Below are positions 17,688 to 26,698 of a stretch of 64,000 nt of DNA, one piece after another. The position numbers were made by a program, and so were the translations under genes. Origin of the DNA: Glaciecola sp965658765 (lineage in GTDB: Bacteria; Pseudomonadota; Gammaproteobacteria; Enterobacterales; Alteromonadaceae); the NCBI GenBank assembly GCA_965658765.1, contig CBFHTO010000003.1:1-64000 (forward strand), in the 5' to 3' direction. Within the stretch, counting starts at the first letter, position 1. Every line of letters begins with the position of its first letter. A model generated the notes under the pieces. The model ran no database searches. It saw only the letters and a list, made by a program, of their open reading frames with translations, and had not been told where the DNA came from.

Positions 17688-18962
17688 CTATTTAGCTTGT
17701 AGTACAAGCTCTATCATTTTCGTGCCATCTATCAATGCACACATTTTTTCTTTAATTAAGCCCGCTAACCAAGGTCGCTTTTTCTCTTGATTTAACCATT
17801 TTACATCCGTTTTAGTTAAATCTAGTGTTGTATGAATACTCTCACAACACAATACAAACGGCGTTTTCCCTAGTTGAATAGCAAACTTATAGTTAATCGT
17901 CTCAGCCATTTCTGGCGTGTATCTCTCTGGCATTATCCATTTTGCAGCATCGATACAATTGTACTTTTCATCACCCTTAATCAAAATCCCTTTAAACCAA
18001 GCAGGTTTGCCTGCAATCGGTGAGATTTTTGTAAGTTTATGGATGCCTCCAAGCTCCAATAAGGGTATGGCGATATTTAAGCCAGCAACTTCGCATAATA
18101 AAACTTGGAAGCGCTCTGGTAAACTATCAAGTAAACTTGAGCCACGAACACGTACACCCTTATGTAGTGTTTCGGCATCCTCGCTGTTTTCTTTATCATT
18201 GTTCGCAATTAATGCTTCATTTGCTAGTGGAGCGAAGTCAGCCGAATCAAGTAAAGTTTCTAAATCCTTTTTTAAACCACTCGATAAAACCATCTCATCG
18301 ACCTTCGCATTTGGCATCTCTTCATTAAAACTCGTCTTTTTGATACTACTGTTGGATTGCATTTCATGGTGCGACCGCAAAGTATTCTGTGTATCTAGTT
18401 GAGCACTATTTTCAAATTGAGATTGCTCATTGCCGTTTATACCAGTGTCAAAGCTGGCGTCATTTGGCCTCACTAATTTGACTTCATTTTTACCTTCAAG
18501 CGGAACTGCATCTTCGTCTTTTTTCAATATATTTTTCGACTGGTAGTCTTTTCTCGCATATTTGGTAACGCTTAAAGATTTAACGCTGGTTTCCTCAATA
18601 AGCTCATTTGAATCTATCCCACTGATTTTTGTGTCTAGCACCTTAGCTTGTTTGTCTAGGTCTGATTTTAACTTCAATCGGCATTGTGACTCTGCTTCAG
18701 TCTTAACATGTTCAAGACCACAAGTCATGTCGCTCATACTGCTTAAATAACGATTTACCGCTATATCTGCGCGACTAGATCCAAAGCCCTTTTCACTCTT
18801 TTCACTCTTTTCACTTCCGCGATTGTTCTGCTCTGATGTCTTGTGAACATTAGGCGCGCGGTTGTCTTGAGTCTCTATTTTACTCACATCTAAATGAATA
18901 TTGTTGTTCGCTTTTTGCTTATCTGTATTGCTGCGATTCATAACTACATACATCTGCAACAT
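17688..18962 (-). CDS. parP: ParP-like polar chemotaxis protein (CheW/AIF domain)
   Basis: A 424-aa protein with a long disordered, Ser/Lys/Asp-rich N-terminal part (about 1-270, including a SEKSEKSEK triple repeat). A CheW-like (AIF) C-terminal domain runs from about residue 285 (FQVLLCEVAGLNIAIPLLELGGI) to the end. In Vibrio, ParP sits between parC and cheW, ties CheA and receptors to the polar ParC landmark and stops arrays from dissociating; the gene order here is the same. The first ATG (18962) is used, but the ATG 21 bases in (MNRSNTDKQ) is equally plausible because neither has a strong ribosome site. Confidence 0.85.
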   Translation of the reverse strand: MLQMYVVMNRSNTDKQKANNNIHLDVSKIETQDNRAPNVHKTSEQNNRGSEKSEKSEKGFGSSRADIAVNRYLSSMSDMTCGLEHVKTEAESQCRLKLKSDLDKQAKVLDTKISGIDSNELIEETSVKSLSVTKYARKDYQSKNILKKDEDAVPLEGKNEVKLVRPNDASFDTGINGNEQSQFENSAQLDTQNTLRSHHEMQSNSSIKKTSFNEEMPNAKVDEMVLSSGLKKDLETLLDSADFAPLANEALIANNDKENSEDAETLHKGVRVRGSSLLDSLPERFQVLLCEVAGLNIAIPLLELGGIHKLTKISPIAGKPAWFKGILIKGDEKYNCIDAAKWIMPERYTPEMAETINYKFAIQLGKTPFVLCCESIHTTLDLTKTDVKWLNQEKKRPWLAGLIKEKMCALIDGTKMIELVLQAK

Positions 18963-19042
18963 TCATGAGCTTTCCAAATTATATTAATAGTCTTACAGTC
19001 TTTGAGCACTTCTAACTTTTGAACGTGCAAGTCTCAATCATA

Positions 19043-19849
19043 TCACTCAGCTTCTTCCTTCAATAAGTCATTAACTAACTTTTGATAAGCAAAGTTACTT
19101 TTGCTTTTTTTCGCAACTTGCGAAACCGCCAGCCCTTTTGCGCTTGCTTCTCGTAATTTGGTATCCATCGGAACATAACCTTTCCACACATACGGTTTGT
19201 AGCGACTTCTGATTTCAGTAAAGGCAGATAAACAAGCGTTAACTCGCCGATCGAATAGACTTGGAATAATAAGGCACTTGTCCATCTTATCAATGTTTAA
19301 TTGTTCTATTGTATCCAACATGCCATCAAGCCCATGTAAAGCCAAATATTCTGTTTGTGTAGGAATTAAAACTTTATCAGCAGCGAGTAAGGCGTTCACC
19401 ATCAAAACACCAAGCACAGGAGGGCAATCAATAATGATGTAATCAAAATGTGATTGTAATACTTGTGTCAGTTTTTTAAGAATTAAGCCCTTACCTTGTT
19501 CTTTACCTAAAGTGTCATCAATCGTCGCAAGCGCCATATGAGCAGGAATTAAATAAACGCCATCAATCCTTGTAGCCAGGATTGATTTTTGAACTGTTTT
19601 TTTCAGCATTTCAGGGCTTTCACTGGCCATAAAAACATCGAACAAGCTCGACATACCATCTTGAGTAGATTCACCTGCTCTCGCAGCATAAAGCTCATTG
19701 AAACGTAAATAATGAGAGAGTGAGGCTTGAGGATCTGCATCTATAAGCAGCACTCGTTTGCCTAATTCAGACAATGCACCCGATATTGAAACGGCCGTGG
19801 TCGTTTTACCGACACCGCCTTTTTGATTGACTGTTGTCCATACTTTCAT
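19043..19849 (-). CDS. parC: ParA-family ATPase ParC (polar chemotaxis localisation)
   Basis: A 268-aa ParA/MinD-type ATPase. A deviant Walker A, NQKGGVGKTTTAVSI, lies near residue 8. The switch segment LIDADPQASLSHYLRF follows near 36, and Walker B IIIDCPPVLGVL near 138. It is next to parP and cheW, so it is ParC, which recruits chemotaxis arrays to the flagellated pole and passes them to daughter cells, rather than chromosomal ParA (no parB nearby). It begins its own transcript: a bidirectional terminator and a sigma-54-like element lie between it and cheA. In many relatives cheB precedes this gene; here it does not. Confidence 0.9.
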   Translation of the reverse strand: MKVWTTVNQKGGVGKTTTAVSISGALSELGKRVLLIDADPQASLSHYLRFNELYAARAGESTQDGMSSLFDVFMASESPEMLKKTVQKSILATRIDGVYLIPAHMALATIDDTLGKEQGKGLILKKLTQVLQSHFDYIIIDCPPVLGVLMVNALLAADKVLIPTQTEYLALHGLDGMLDTIEQLNIDKMDKCLIIPSLFDRRVNACLSAFTEIRSRYKPYVWKGYVPMDTKLREASAKGLAVSQVAKKSKSNFAYQKLVNDLLKEEAE

Positions 19850-19952
19850 TTAATTTCCAAGAAAAGTAAGCGCTCTCTTTATCATTGATGTAGCTACATG
19901 TGTCATTGGTTTGTCGTTACTTTGTAAAAGCACACAAACGCCCCTATGGTCT

Positions 19953-19968
19953 AGCAAAAATCATGCCC
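19953..19968 (-). promoter_or_regulatory. Candidate sigma-54 promoter of parC-parP-cheW
   Basis: Minus strand GGGCATGATTTTTGCT compared with TGGCACG-N4-TTGCW. The GG-N10-GC core and TTGCT are exact; the first base and one other differ. It lies about 100 bp before parC and just after the terminator of the cheA transcript, where a new promoter is needed. Confidence 0.5.
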
Positions 19969-20031
19969 TTCCAACATGCCGAATTATCATTCTGTTCTAG
20001 CTGTATTATTTACTCAAAAAGACTTGCATAC

Positions 20032-20064
20032 AAAAATGCTTACTCCAATGGAGTAAGCATTTTT
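20032..20064. terminator. Strong bidirectional terminator after cheA
   Basis: A perfect 16-bp inverted repeat (AAAAATGCTTACTCCA and its complement) around one central base, flanked by A5 and T5. Read on the minus strand it lies 27 bp after the cheA stop codon and ends the flhA-to-cheA transcript. Confidence 0.9.
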
Positions 20065-20090
20065 GCAATTCATAAAATATCGATTGAATG

Positions 20091-22328
20091 TTAAGCGTAG
20101 CGTTTGAGTAAGCTAGGAATATCCAAAATAAGCGCTATTCCGCCATCTGAAGTTATGGTTGCTCCGGCCATACCGGGAGTCCCTTGCAACAATGCGTCGA
20201 GTGGTTTAATCACGACTTCTTCTTGACCAATAAGACTGTCGACCACAAACCCAACTTGTTGTGTACCAATTTGAACAACGACTACATGTCCTGCAGACCT
20301 GTCTTCAATAAAATGACTTGGGTTGAGCCACTCGTTTAAGTAAAACAATGGAATTGCTTTACTACGCACGATCATAGTTAGCTGTCCGTCAACCGTATTG
20401 GTTTTCTTTAAGTCCATGTTGATGATTTCATTAACTGAGCCGAGCGGCAAAGCAAATGTTTGTTTACCAACAACAATCATCAAGGTCGGTAGAATCGCAA
20501 GCGTAAGAGGTACTTTGATTTCTAGAGTTGTTCCCTTACCCATCGCCGAATCGATGCTTACTGAACCATTTAACTGGTTTATTTTAGTCTTAACAACATC
20601 CATGCCGACGCCCCTACCTGAAATGTCACTGATTTCAGTTTTTGTAGAGAAACCTGGCGCGAAAATTAGATTAAATGCTTCTACATCGGACATACGTGCG
20701 GCAGAGTCTGCGTCTAAAACGCCTCTGTTGGTTGCAATGTCTTTAAGCTTTTCAGCGTCCATTCCTTTGCCGTCATCAGCAATCGTAAGTAAAATATGGT
20801 CACCTTCTTGAGAAGCAGACAACTTCACGGTACCACAGCGCGCTTTGCCTGAAGCCTCGCGATCATCTGGCATTTCAATACCATGATCAACCGAATTTCT
20901 GACTAAGTGAACTAGGGGATCCGCCAAAGCTTCAACCAAGTTCTTATCTAAATCCGTATCCTCACCCTCTAATACTAGAGATATCTCTTTTTTCAATGTT
21001 CTAGCAAGATCTCGAACGACTCTTGGAAAGCGCCCAAACACTTTTTTGATTGGTTGCATTCGAGTCTTCATGACCGCACCTTGCAAATCACCGGTAACTA
21101 CGTCTAGATTTGCAATTGCTTTGGACATACTTTCGTCAGCCACATTGATACCCAAGCTGATTAGTCGATTACGAACTAATACTAACTCACCCACCATATT
21201 CATTATTTCGTCAAGACGTTTGGTATCTACTCGCACGGTAGTTTCAGTCTGTGCAGGATGATGCTTACTGTCTGATTTTTTTGGAGCAGCTTTTGCGGCT
21301 GGTTGTGGCGTTTCTTTTTTCGCTGCAGGAGCAGCCGCTTTGTCCGTATTTGGAGACAAAGGCGCTTTTGGTGGAGGAGTTTGCTCTTTCTTCACAGCAA
21401 CCGCAGCAGGATCATTATTAGCAGTAGCAGTTGGCTTCGCTGGGTCAGCGGCTATAGCAGGCCCTTTGCCTTTCCCATGCAGATTATCCAAAAGTGCCTC
21501 AAACTCATCGTCTGTGATTTCATCGTCACCGGAGTCCGTGCTAGCCTTACTGCTTGCAGGCTCGCTTTCGCTCTCTGCTTTAAATTGCCCTTGACCGTGC
21601 AATTCATCTAATAATGCTTCAAATTCGTCGTCGGTAATATCTTCATCAGAACCTGAAGAACTGTCTTCAGAGCTTGATGCACCAACAATCAACTCATCAC
21701 CCTCAGAGCTAGATTGTGGTGAGGGTGAGCTTTTGCTTCCTCCCGAACCGTGTAGCTCGTCTAATAGAGCTTCGAACTCGTCCTCGGTAATTTCCTCAAT
21801 TGCCTCGCCTGTCTTTCCGTCACTTGCTTCGGCAATTTCAAACTCATCGTCTTCTGGTGCTTGTTCTTGTTCAGGGTTTAACTCTACTGAACTTTCGGAC
21901 TCTCCAGTAGCGTCCTCAAAAATAACTTCACCGGGTTCTTCTGGTTTGCTTAATCTATGCAAGACTTCGATAAGCTCAGCTGGTGCTGGCTCGAGCGGGT
22001 CTCGGGCCTTCACTGATTCAAACATTTCGACCACGACATCAGTCGCTTGTAAAATTACATCCATTAATTCTGGGGTTAAAGACCGTTTTCCGTTTCGCAT
22101 AGTGTCAAAAACATTTTCTGCACCGTGACAGATGTCCACCAATTCATTAAGTGACAAGAAGCCTGCGCCACCTTTTACCGTGTGGTACCCTCTGAATATA
22201 GCATTCAGAAGATCGGCATTTTCTGGGTGATTTTCAAGCTCTACAAGCTGTTCTTGTAATTGTTCCAGGATTTCTCCGGCTTCAACTAAGAAATCTTGTA
22301 ATATGTCCTCGTCAACTTCAAACGACAT
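20091..22328 (-). CDS. cheA: Chemotaxis histidine kinase CheA
   Basis: A cytoplasmic kinase of 745 aa that autophosphorylates and feeds CheY. It has a P1 Hpt domain with phospho-acceptor His49 in GYHTVKGGAGF and a long acidic linker (about 130-360) with three copies of an EITDDEFEALLDELHG-type motif at about 180-194, 231-245 and 271-285. The dimer/P3 helix (TKRLDEIMNMVGELVLV) is near 370, the ATPase has NSVDHGIE, DDGKGMD and GRGVGMD boxes, and a CheW-like P5 forms the C-terminus. No classical P2 is recognisable; the repeated linker may act as CheY dock or as the ParP-binding LID region (inference). It is the last gene of the flhA transcript. Confidence 0.97.
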   Translation of the reverse strand: MSFEVDEDILQDFLVEAGEILEQLQEQLVELENHPENADLLNAIFRGYHTVKGGAGFLSLNELVDICHGAENVFDTMRNGKRSLTPELMDVILQATDVVVEMFESVKARDPLEPAPAELIEVLHRLSKPEEPGEVIFEDATGESESSVELNPEQEQAPEDDEFEIAEASDGKTGEAIEEITEDEFEALLDELHGSGGSKSSPSPQSSSEGDELIVGASSSEDSSSGSDEDITDDEFEALLDELHGQGQFKAESESEPASSKASTDSGDDEITDDEFEALLDNLHGKGKGPAIAADPAKPTATANNDPAAVAVKKEQTPPPKAPLSPNTDKAAAPAAKKETPQPAAKAAPKKSDSKHHPAQTETTVRVDTKRLDEIMNMVGELVLVRNRLISLGINVADESMSKAIANLDVVTGDLQGAVMKTRMQPIKKVFGRFPRVVRDLARTLKKEISLVLEGEDTDLDKNLVEALADPLVHLVRNSVDHGIEMPDDREASGKARCGTVKLSASQEGDHILLTIADDGKGMDAEKLKDIATNRGVLDADSAARMSDVEAFNLIFAPGFSTKTEISDISGRGVGMDVVKTKINQLNGSVSIDSAMGKGTTLEIKVPLTLAILPTLMIVVGKQTFALPLGSVNEIINMDLKKTNTVDGQLTMIVRSKAIPLFYLNEWLNPSHFIEDRSAGHVVVVQIGTQQVGFVVDSLIGQEEVVIKPLDALLQGTPGMAGATITSDGGIALILDIPSLLKRYA

Positions 22329-22342
22329 TCTTATTCGCTCCC

Positions 22343-23089
22343 CTAAAAACCTAAGCTAGACAGCAAATCATCAACGTCGTCTTGGTTATGTACCACGTCG
22401 TCACGAGTCGCTGCATCAATAATTGGCCCTTCGGCTTTTACTTTATCGCCAGATTTTTCAGAAGTTTGAGTGTTATCTTTTGTTTTCTCTTGTTGGCCGA
22501 ACGTCGCTAGCATATCAACGAGGTGATTTTCTACCTCTTTGACTAGTTCAATAACGCGTCTAATCACTTGTCCCGTTAAGTCTTGGTAGCCTTGAGCCAT
22601 AAGGACTTCTGTAAGCATCGTATTCAAGGACTCAGAATCACTTGTTGCGTCACTCAGTAATTGATCAAGTTCAATACAAAGGCTTTTGAATTCTCCAAGC
22701 TCGATTTGACGGCTCATCAGCTTTTTCCACTCAGGCATGACACTAGTCAAGCGTCCATTTAGCTGCTCGGCGATGGGCATGCTTCGCTCAACAGCATCCA
22801 TGGTAGAATTAGCTGCTTTTTCAGTTTCTTGAATCACATATTCTAGGCGGGATTGTGCATCGGGAATTTCTTGACTCATTAGGCTGTTAATGCGGTCATC
22901 AAGCTGAAAGTTGCTTAATGAGTCATGTAGCTGTCGTGTCAACTTGCCAACTTCAGAAAACAACTCGGCAGACTCTTCAATGGTAATAGTGTGGATAATA
23001 TCGTTTGCAGATTCAACGTCATCAGCTTCTAAAAACTGAACCAATTGCTTGGCTTGCTCTAACGAGATCAAAGATTGCTCTTGTGTCAT
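22343..23089 (-). CDS. cheZ: CheY-phosphate phosphatase CheZ
   Basis: Cytoplasmic phosphatase (248 aa) that ends the CheY signal. A long helical hairpin carries the catalytic glutamine in GYQDLTGQVIRRV (near residue 155), and the C-terminal peptide DDVDDLLSSLGF is the CheY-binding tail. Its place between cheY and cheA, 14 bp from cheA, is standard. Length is close to other polar-flagellar CheZ proteins and longer than the E. coli enzyme because of an acidic linker. Confidence 0.96.
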   Translation of the reverse strand: MTQEQSLISLEQAKQLVQFLEADDVESANDIIHTITIEESAELFSEVGKLTRQLHDSLSNFQLDDRINSLMSQEIPDAQSRLEYVIQETEKAANSTMDAVERSMPIAEQLNGRLTSVMPEWKKLMSRQIELGEFKSLCIELDQLLSDATSDSESLNTMLTEVLMAQGYQDLTGQVIRRVIELVKEVENHLVDMLATFGQQEKTKDNTQTSEKSGDKVKAEGPIIDAATRDDVVHNQDDVDDLLSSLGF

Positions 23090-23112
23090 AACGGGATCCC
23101 TTCAGATGTAAT

Positions 23113-23496
23113 TTAGCCTAAACGTTCAAAAATCTTATCTAATTTCTCTTTCAACGTTGCTGCTGTGAAAGGTTTTACGACGTATCCGTTAACACCTGCT
23201 TGCGCAGCGGCAACGATTTGTTCTTTCTTAGCTTCTGCTGTGACCATCAACACGGGTAGGTGTTTAAGTTTGTCAGTAGAGCGAATAGCTCTGAGCAAAT
23301 CAATGCCTTGCATTCCTGGCATATTCCAGTCCGTCACGACGAAGTCAAAATCACCTTGCATAAGCATTGGTAAGGCCGTATTACCATCATCCGCTTCCTG
23401 AATGTTGGTGAAACCTAAATCTTTTAATAAGTTTTTTATAATCCTGCGCATAGTTGAAAAATCATCAACCACCAAGATTTTCATATTTTTATCCAA
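23113..23496 (-). CDS. cheY: Chemotaxis response regulator CheY
   Basis: Single-domain receiver (127 aa) that binds FliM when phosphorylated and switches flagellar rotation. The acidic pocket DD (11-12), phospho-acceptor Asp56 in VVTDWNMPG, Thr86 in MVTAEAK and Lys in VVKPF near 107 are all present. MKILVVDDFSTMRRIIKNLL is typical of polar-cluster CheY; it starts at the ATG giving the MDKN extension, as in Vibrio. It lies between fliA and cheZ, in one transcript. Confidence 0.98.
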   Translation of the reverse strand: MDKNMKILVVDDFSTMRRIIKNLLKDLGFTNIQEADDGNTALPMLMQGDFDFVVTDWNMPGMQGIDLLRAIRSTDKLKHLPVLMVTAEAKKEQIVAAAQAGVNGYVVKPFTAATLKEKLDKIFERLG

Positions 23497-23527
23497 AACT
23501 ACCTCCGCATTGGACGCTAATTAAATG

Positions 23528-24256
23528 TTATTGCTCAACTCGCCAAGATTGCATTTTCGACTTGAGCTTAATCATAGCTTGAGAGTGAATTTGGCTAACT
23601 CTTGACTCACTGACCTCCAAGACTTCACCAATCTCTCTTAAATTTAACTCTTCGTCGTAGTAAAGTGATAATACAATGGCTTCTCGCTCTGGTAAGGTCG
23701 TAATAGCCTTTGCCAATGCTTTTTGAAAAGAGCCTTGCATCATTTCCTCAAAAGGTTTATCGGCACCTTTTGATTCTTCCGTAGTTAATACGTCTTCACT
23801 TACGCCTAAATCTTCAATTCCTACTAACTTACCAGCGTTTACTTCGCCGAGCATTTGATGGTACTCAGCTAACGACACCTCTAGTTTTCTCGCAACTTCG
23901 GTATCCCGAGCGTCTCTTCCGGTAGCTTTTTCTACCTGATTGATTGCTTCAGTAATCGCTCTAGAATTCTTGTGCACAGACCTTGGTGTCCAATCGCCTT
24001 TACGAATTTCATCGAGCATAGCCCCTCTAATCCGAATACCTGCAAAGGTCTCGAAACTGGCTCCTTTTGTGCCGTCGAAGTTTCGTGCTGCTTCTAATAA
24101 CCCTATCATACCAGATTGAATCAGATCATCGACTATTACACTGGCAGGTAAACGTGCCAATAAATGATGAGCGATCCGCTTAACTAAAGGCGCGTGCTTT
24201 TCAACCAGTAGGTTCTTATCTATTTGCTGTTGATATCCAGTCACTTTAGTACTCAC
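23528..24256 (-). CDS. fliA: Flagellar sigma factor FliA (sigma-28)
   Basis: A 242-aa RNA polymerase sigma factor for late flagellar genes. Region 2 (HAPLVKRIAHHLLARLPASV, then DLIQSGMIGLLEAARNFD), region 3 (VARKLEVSLAEYHQML) and region 4 (LNLREIGEVLEVSESRVSQIH) are in order. Its likely targets in this window are the two TAAA-N15-GTCGATA promoters before the flagellin genes at 57736 and 61294. It is co-transcribed with flhF and flhG, the usual arrangement in polar flagellates. Confidence 0.97.
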   Translation of the reverse strand: MSTKVTGYQQQIDKNLLVEKHAPLVKRIAHHLLARLPASVIVDDLIQSGMIGLLEAARNFDGTKGASFETFAGIRIRGAMLDEIRKGDWTPRSVHKNSRAITEAINQVEKATGRDARDTEVARKLEVSLAEYHQMLGEVNAGKLVGIEDLGVSEDVLTTEESKGADKPFEEMMQGSFQKALAKAITTLPEREAIVLSLYYDEELNLREIGEVLEVSESRVSQIHSQAMIKLKSKMQSWRVEQ

Positions 24257-24265
24257 TTTTTTTAC

Positions 24266-25117
24266 CTACTCATGTAATGACACGAGGTTCTCTATGAAAA
24301 ACTCTAGGTGTCCACCCGCTTGAACCGGTATGGCCCAAGTTCCCATCTCTGTTGCAAGTTTTGTGATTGCCTTAGACGCCGGCGAACTAGGAAAGGCATC
24401 AACAATAGCACTCTGCTTACGAACCGCTTTTCGAATGTTTTCATCAAACGGCACTATTGCAACTAGTTCGAGTGCTACGTCCAAAAATCGTGTAGTCACT
24501 TTAGAAAGCTTGCTAAACAACTCGTGTCCTTCTCGCTCACTTCTTACCATATTAGCAACTATTTTAAACTTAAACACACCATGATCTTTATTCAAAATCT
24601 TAATAAGTGCATATGCATCAGTTAATGATGTCGGCTCATCGCATACCACCATCATTACGTCTTGTGCTGCCCTTGAAAAGCTCACAACCATATCAGATAT
24701 GCCGGCAGCAGTATCTATAATTAACATGTCAATTGGCGTTTGAAGTTCCCCGAATGCTCTTATCAAGCCCGCATGCTCGTGCCTTGAAAGCTCGGTCATT
24801 GACTTTGTACCAGAGGTAGACGGGGCAATTTTTATACCATATGGTCCGGTCACCAAAATCTCATCAAGCGTACAATCGCCATTTAAAACATGAGACAGAT
24901 TGCGTTCAACCCTTAAACCCAACATGACATCGACGTTAGCTAAACCCAAATCGGCGTCTAACACCATCACTTTCTTGCCTTGTTTTGCGCAGGCGATTGC
25001 CGTATTGAGGGTAAGATTCGTTTTGCCCACGCCGCCTTTTCCGCCGGTAACAGCAATCACTTTTATATGTTTGCTACGATTCATATTTCGCAAGCTACTC
25101 GCTTGATCTACTATCAT
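24266..25117 (-). CDS. flhG: Flagellar number regulator FlhG (FleN, MinD-like ATPase)
   Basis: A 283-aa MinD/ParA ATPase with Walker A VTGGKGGVGKTNLTLN near residue 24, LDADLGLANVDVMLGL, and Walker B IIDTAAGISDMVV. With FlhF it keeps a single polar flagellum, and it restrains FlrA/FleQ. Its start overlaps the end of flhF by 4 bp and fliA follows after 9 bp, so the three are translationally close. Confidence 0.96.
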   Translation of the reverse strand: MIVDQASSLRNMNRSKHIKVIAVTGGKGGVGKTNLTLNTAIACAKQGKKVMVLDADLGLANVDVMLGLRVERNLSHVLNGDCTLDEILVTGPYGIKIAPSTSGTKSMTELSRHEHAGLIRAFGELQTPIDMLIIDTAAGISDMVVSFSRAAQDVMMVVCDEPTSLTDAYALIKILNKDHGVFKFKIVANMVRSEREGHELFSKLSKVTTRFLDVALELVAIVPFDENIRKAVRKQSAIVDAFPSSPASKAITKLATEMGTWAIPVQAGGHLEFFIENLVSLHE

Positions 25118-26655
25118 AATCCACCTGCAATCAAATCACCGGCACTTGCGTCCATGCCAGCTCCATATTTTTTATATAGCTTAGCTGCGATCAGAGTAAG
25201 ATTAGCCGAATCAGCTAACTTAATATCTTCTGGAACACGTTGACCGTCGGTAACGTAACTCAAAGATAAGTCGTTTTCTATAGCTACACTAAGTGCTTCA
25301 CCTAAACTGTAACACTCATCAAGTTTACTAAAGATACACCCACTTAAGTGAATGCTTTGATAAGCCATTATTGTTTGTTTGAGTACCTGATACTGAGCGC
25401 CAGCGGGTAATACAAGATACTTTCTAATGTCTGCATTTACACCATGCTCATAATCATTAATTTGGCTGATCAAGCGCGAATCTCTTTGGCTAAATCCAGC
25501 AGTGTCTATTAAGACTAATTTCTTATTTCTCAACTGATACAAGACTTCGTTTAACTCTTGAGAATTGTGCGCTTTTTTAACCGTGCAGCCAATGATTCTG
25601 CCATAGGTTGCTAATTGTTCATAAGCTGCAATACGGTATGTATCGACGGTAATCATTGCTACTTGGTCTGAACCGTATTTTTGTGCGTACTTTGCGGCGA
25701 GCTTAGCTAATGTAGTAGTTTTGCCGGTGCCAGTTGGTCCGACTAAAGCAACAACACCGGACTGACTTAGAATGTCATTTCCACCAACGTGTAGTCGGTT
25801 AGATAGTAAATTAAGTATGTACTTCCAACCCTGTTTCTCATCAACTTTATGCGGTAAGAACTCGATAAACTGTTTCGCTAAACTTGCGCTTATGCCCATT
25901 TGAATGAGTTGTTCGTGCAAATAATGATGCACTGGATTATTGCGCTTTTTGCGCTCTTCCGTCAGTTCAGATACTTGGAACTTCAACACATTTTTTATGG
26001 ATTCGAGCTCTGCTTTAATTTTATCTAACTGCTCTGGTTCAAGCACACTAGGAGGCGGCTGAATACCTGAAGCTTGATTATCTTCGACGTTAAGCTCGTC
26101 TTGTTCATCAATAAACGCAGGTGAACGGAATATTCTTTCATCAGCACGTGCATCGGGAGCCTTGCCATAATTGGCTTGTTGAGAATAATGTAAGGATTGT
26201 GACTGCGAATCTGTTTGCTGACTTTGATTAGTGAACTCAGCCTGCTCAAGTCTACTGTTTTGATTAGTCCGAGAAGCTTGTTGCTCAGGTGATTGTTGCT
26301 CGGAGCTTTGCGCTGACTGTTTTTTCATTTGAGCTTCAAGCAAGGCTTGCAAACTATCAGGGCCAGAGTCGCCGATAATCTCACTAAGGCTTGGGGTGGC
26401 TTTTCCACCCATTTGAGCATGATTATTAGCCATATGACTTTGTCTGCTTGCATGATTGTTCTGAGGTTGAGGCGTTGGCATACTATGCTCATCGCTTCTG
26501 TTCACAGTGTCTGTTCCAGGGTCTACTGCGGCAACAAGTTCGACTCCATCAGCAACTTTTTTGTTAGACATGATAACCGCGTCGCCACCTAGCTCATCTT
26601 TCACTTGCTTGAGTGCTTCTCGCATATCTTTGCCAAAAAAACGTCTAATCTTCAT
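25114..26655 (-). CDS. flhF: Flagellar placement GTPase FlhF
   Basis: An SRP-type GTPase (513 aa) that marks the pole for flagellum assembly. The N-terminal B domain starts MKIRRFFGKDMREALKQVK. A Gln/Ser-rich variable middle (about 75-190) is followed by the N and G domains: G1 ALVGPTGTGKTTTLAKLA near 310, DTYRIAAYEQL, IDTAGFSQRDSRL and SKLDECYSLG. All GTP-binding motifs are intact. It lies 43 bp after flhA and overlaps flhG. Confidence 0.96.
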   Translation of the reverse strand: MKIRRFFGKDMREALKQVKDELGGDAVIMSNKKVADGVELVAAVDPGTDTVNRSDEHSMPTPQPQNNHASRQSHMANNHAQMGGKATPSLSEIIGDSGPDSLQALLEAQMKKQSAQSSEQQSPEQQASRTNQNSRLEQAEFTNQSQQTDSQSQSLHYSQQANYGKAPDARADERIFRSPAFIDEQDELNVEDNQASGIQPPPSVLEPEQLDKIKAELESIKNVLKFQVSELTEERKKRNNPVHHYLHEQLIQMGISASLAKQFIEFLPHKVDEKQGWKYILNLLSNRLHVGGNDILSQSGVVALVGPTGTGKTTTLAKLAAKYAQKYGSDQVAMITVDTYRIAAYEQLATYGRIIGCTVKKAHNSQELNEVLYQLRNKKLVLIDTAGFSQRDSRLISQINDYEHGVNADIRKYLVLPAGAQYQVLKQTIMAYQSIHLSGCIFSKLDECYSLGEALSVAIENDLSLSYVTDGQRVPEDIKLADSANLTLIAAKLYKKYGAGMDASAGDLIAGGL

Positions 26656-26698
26656 GTTATCCTCTGAAATATGTCTGTAGTGACTTTTTTGCGTCAGT

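Noticed and set aside
19850..20090. A cheB pseudogene
   Set aside because: I looked for receiver or methylesterase motifs in all frames of the gap and saw none; the space is a terminator and promoter.
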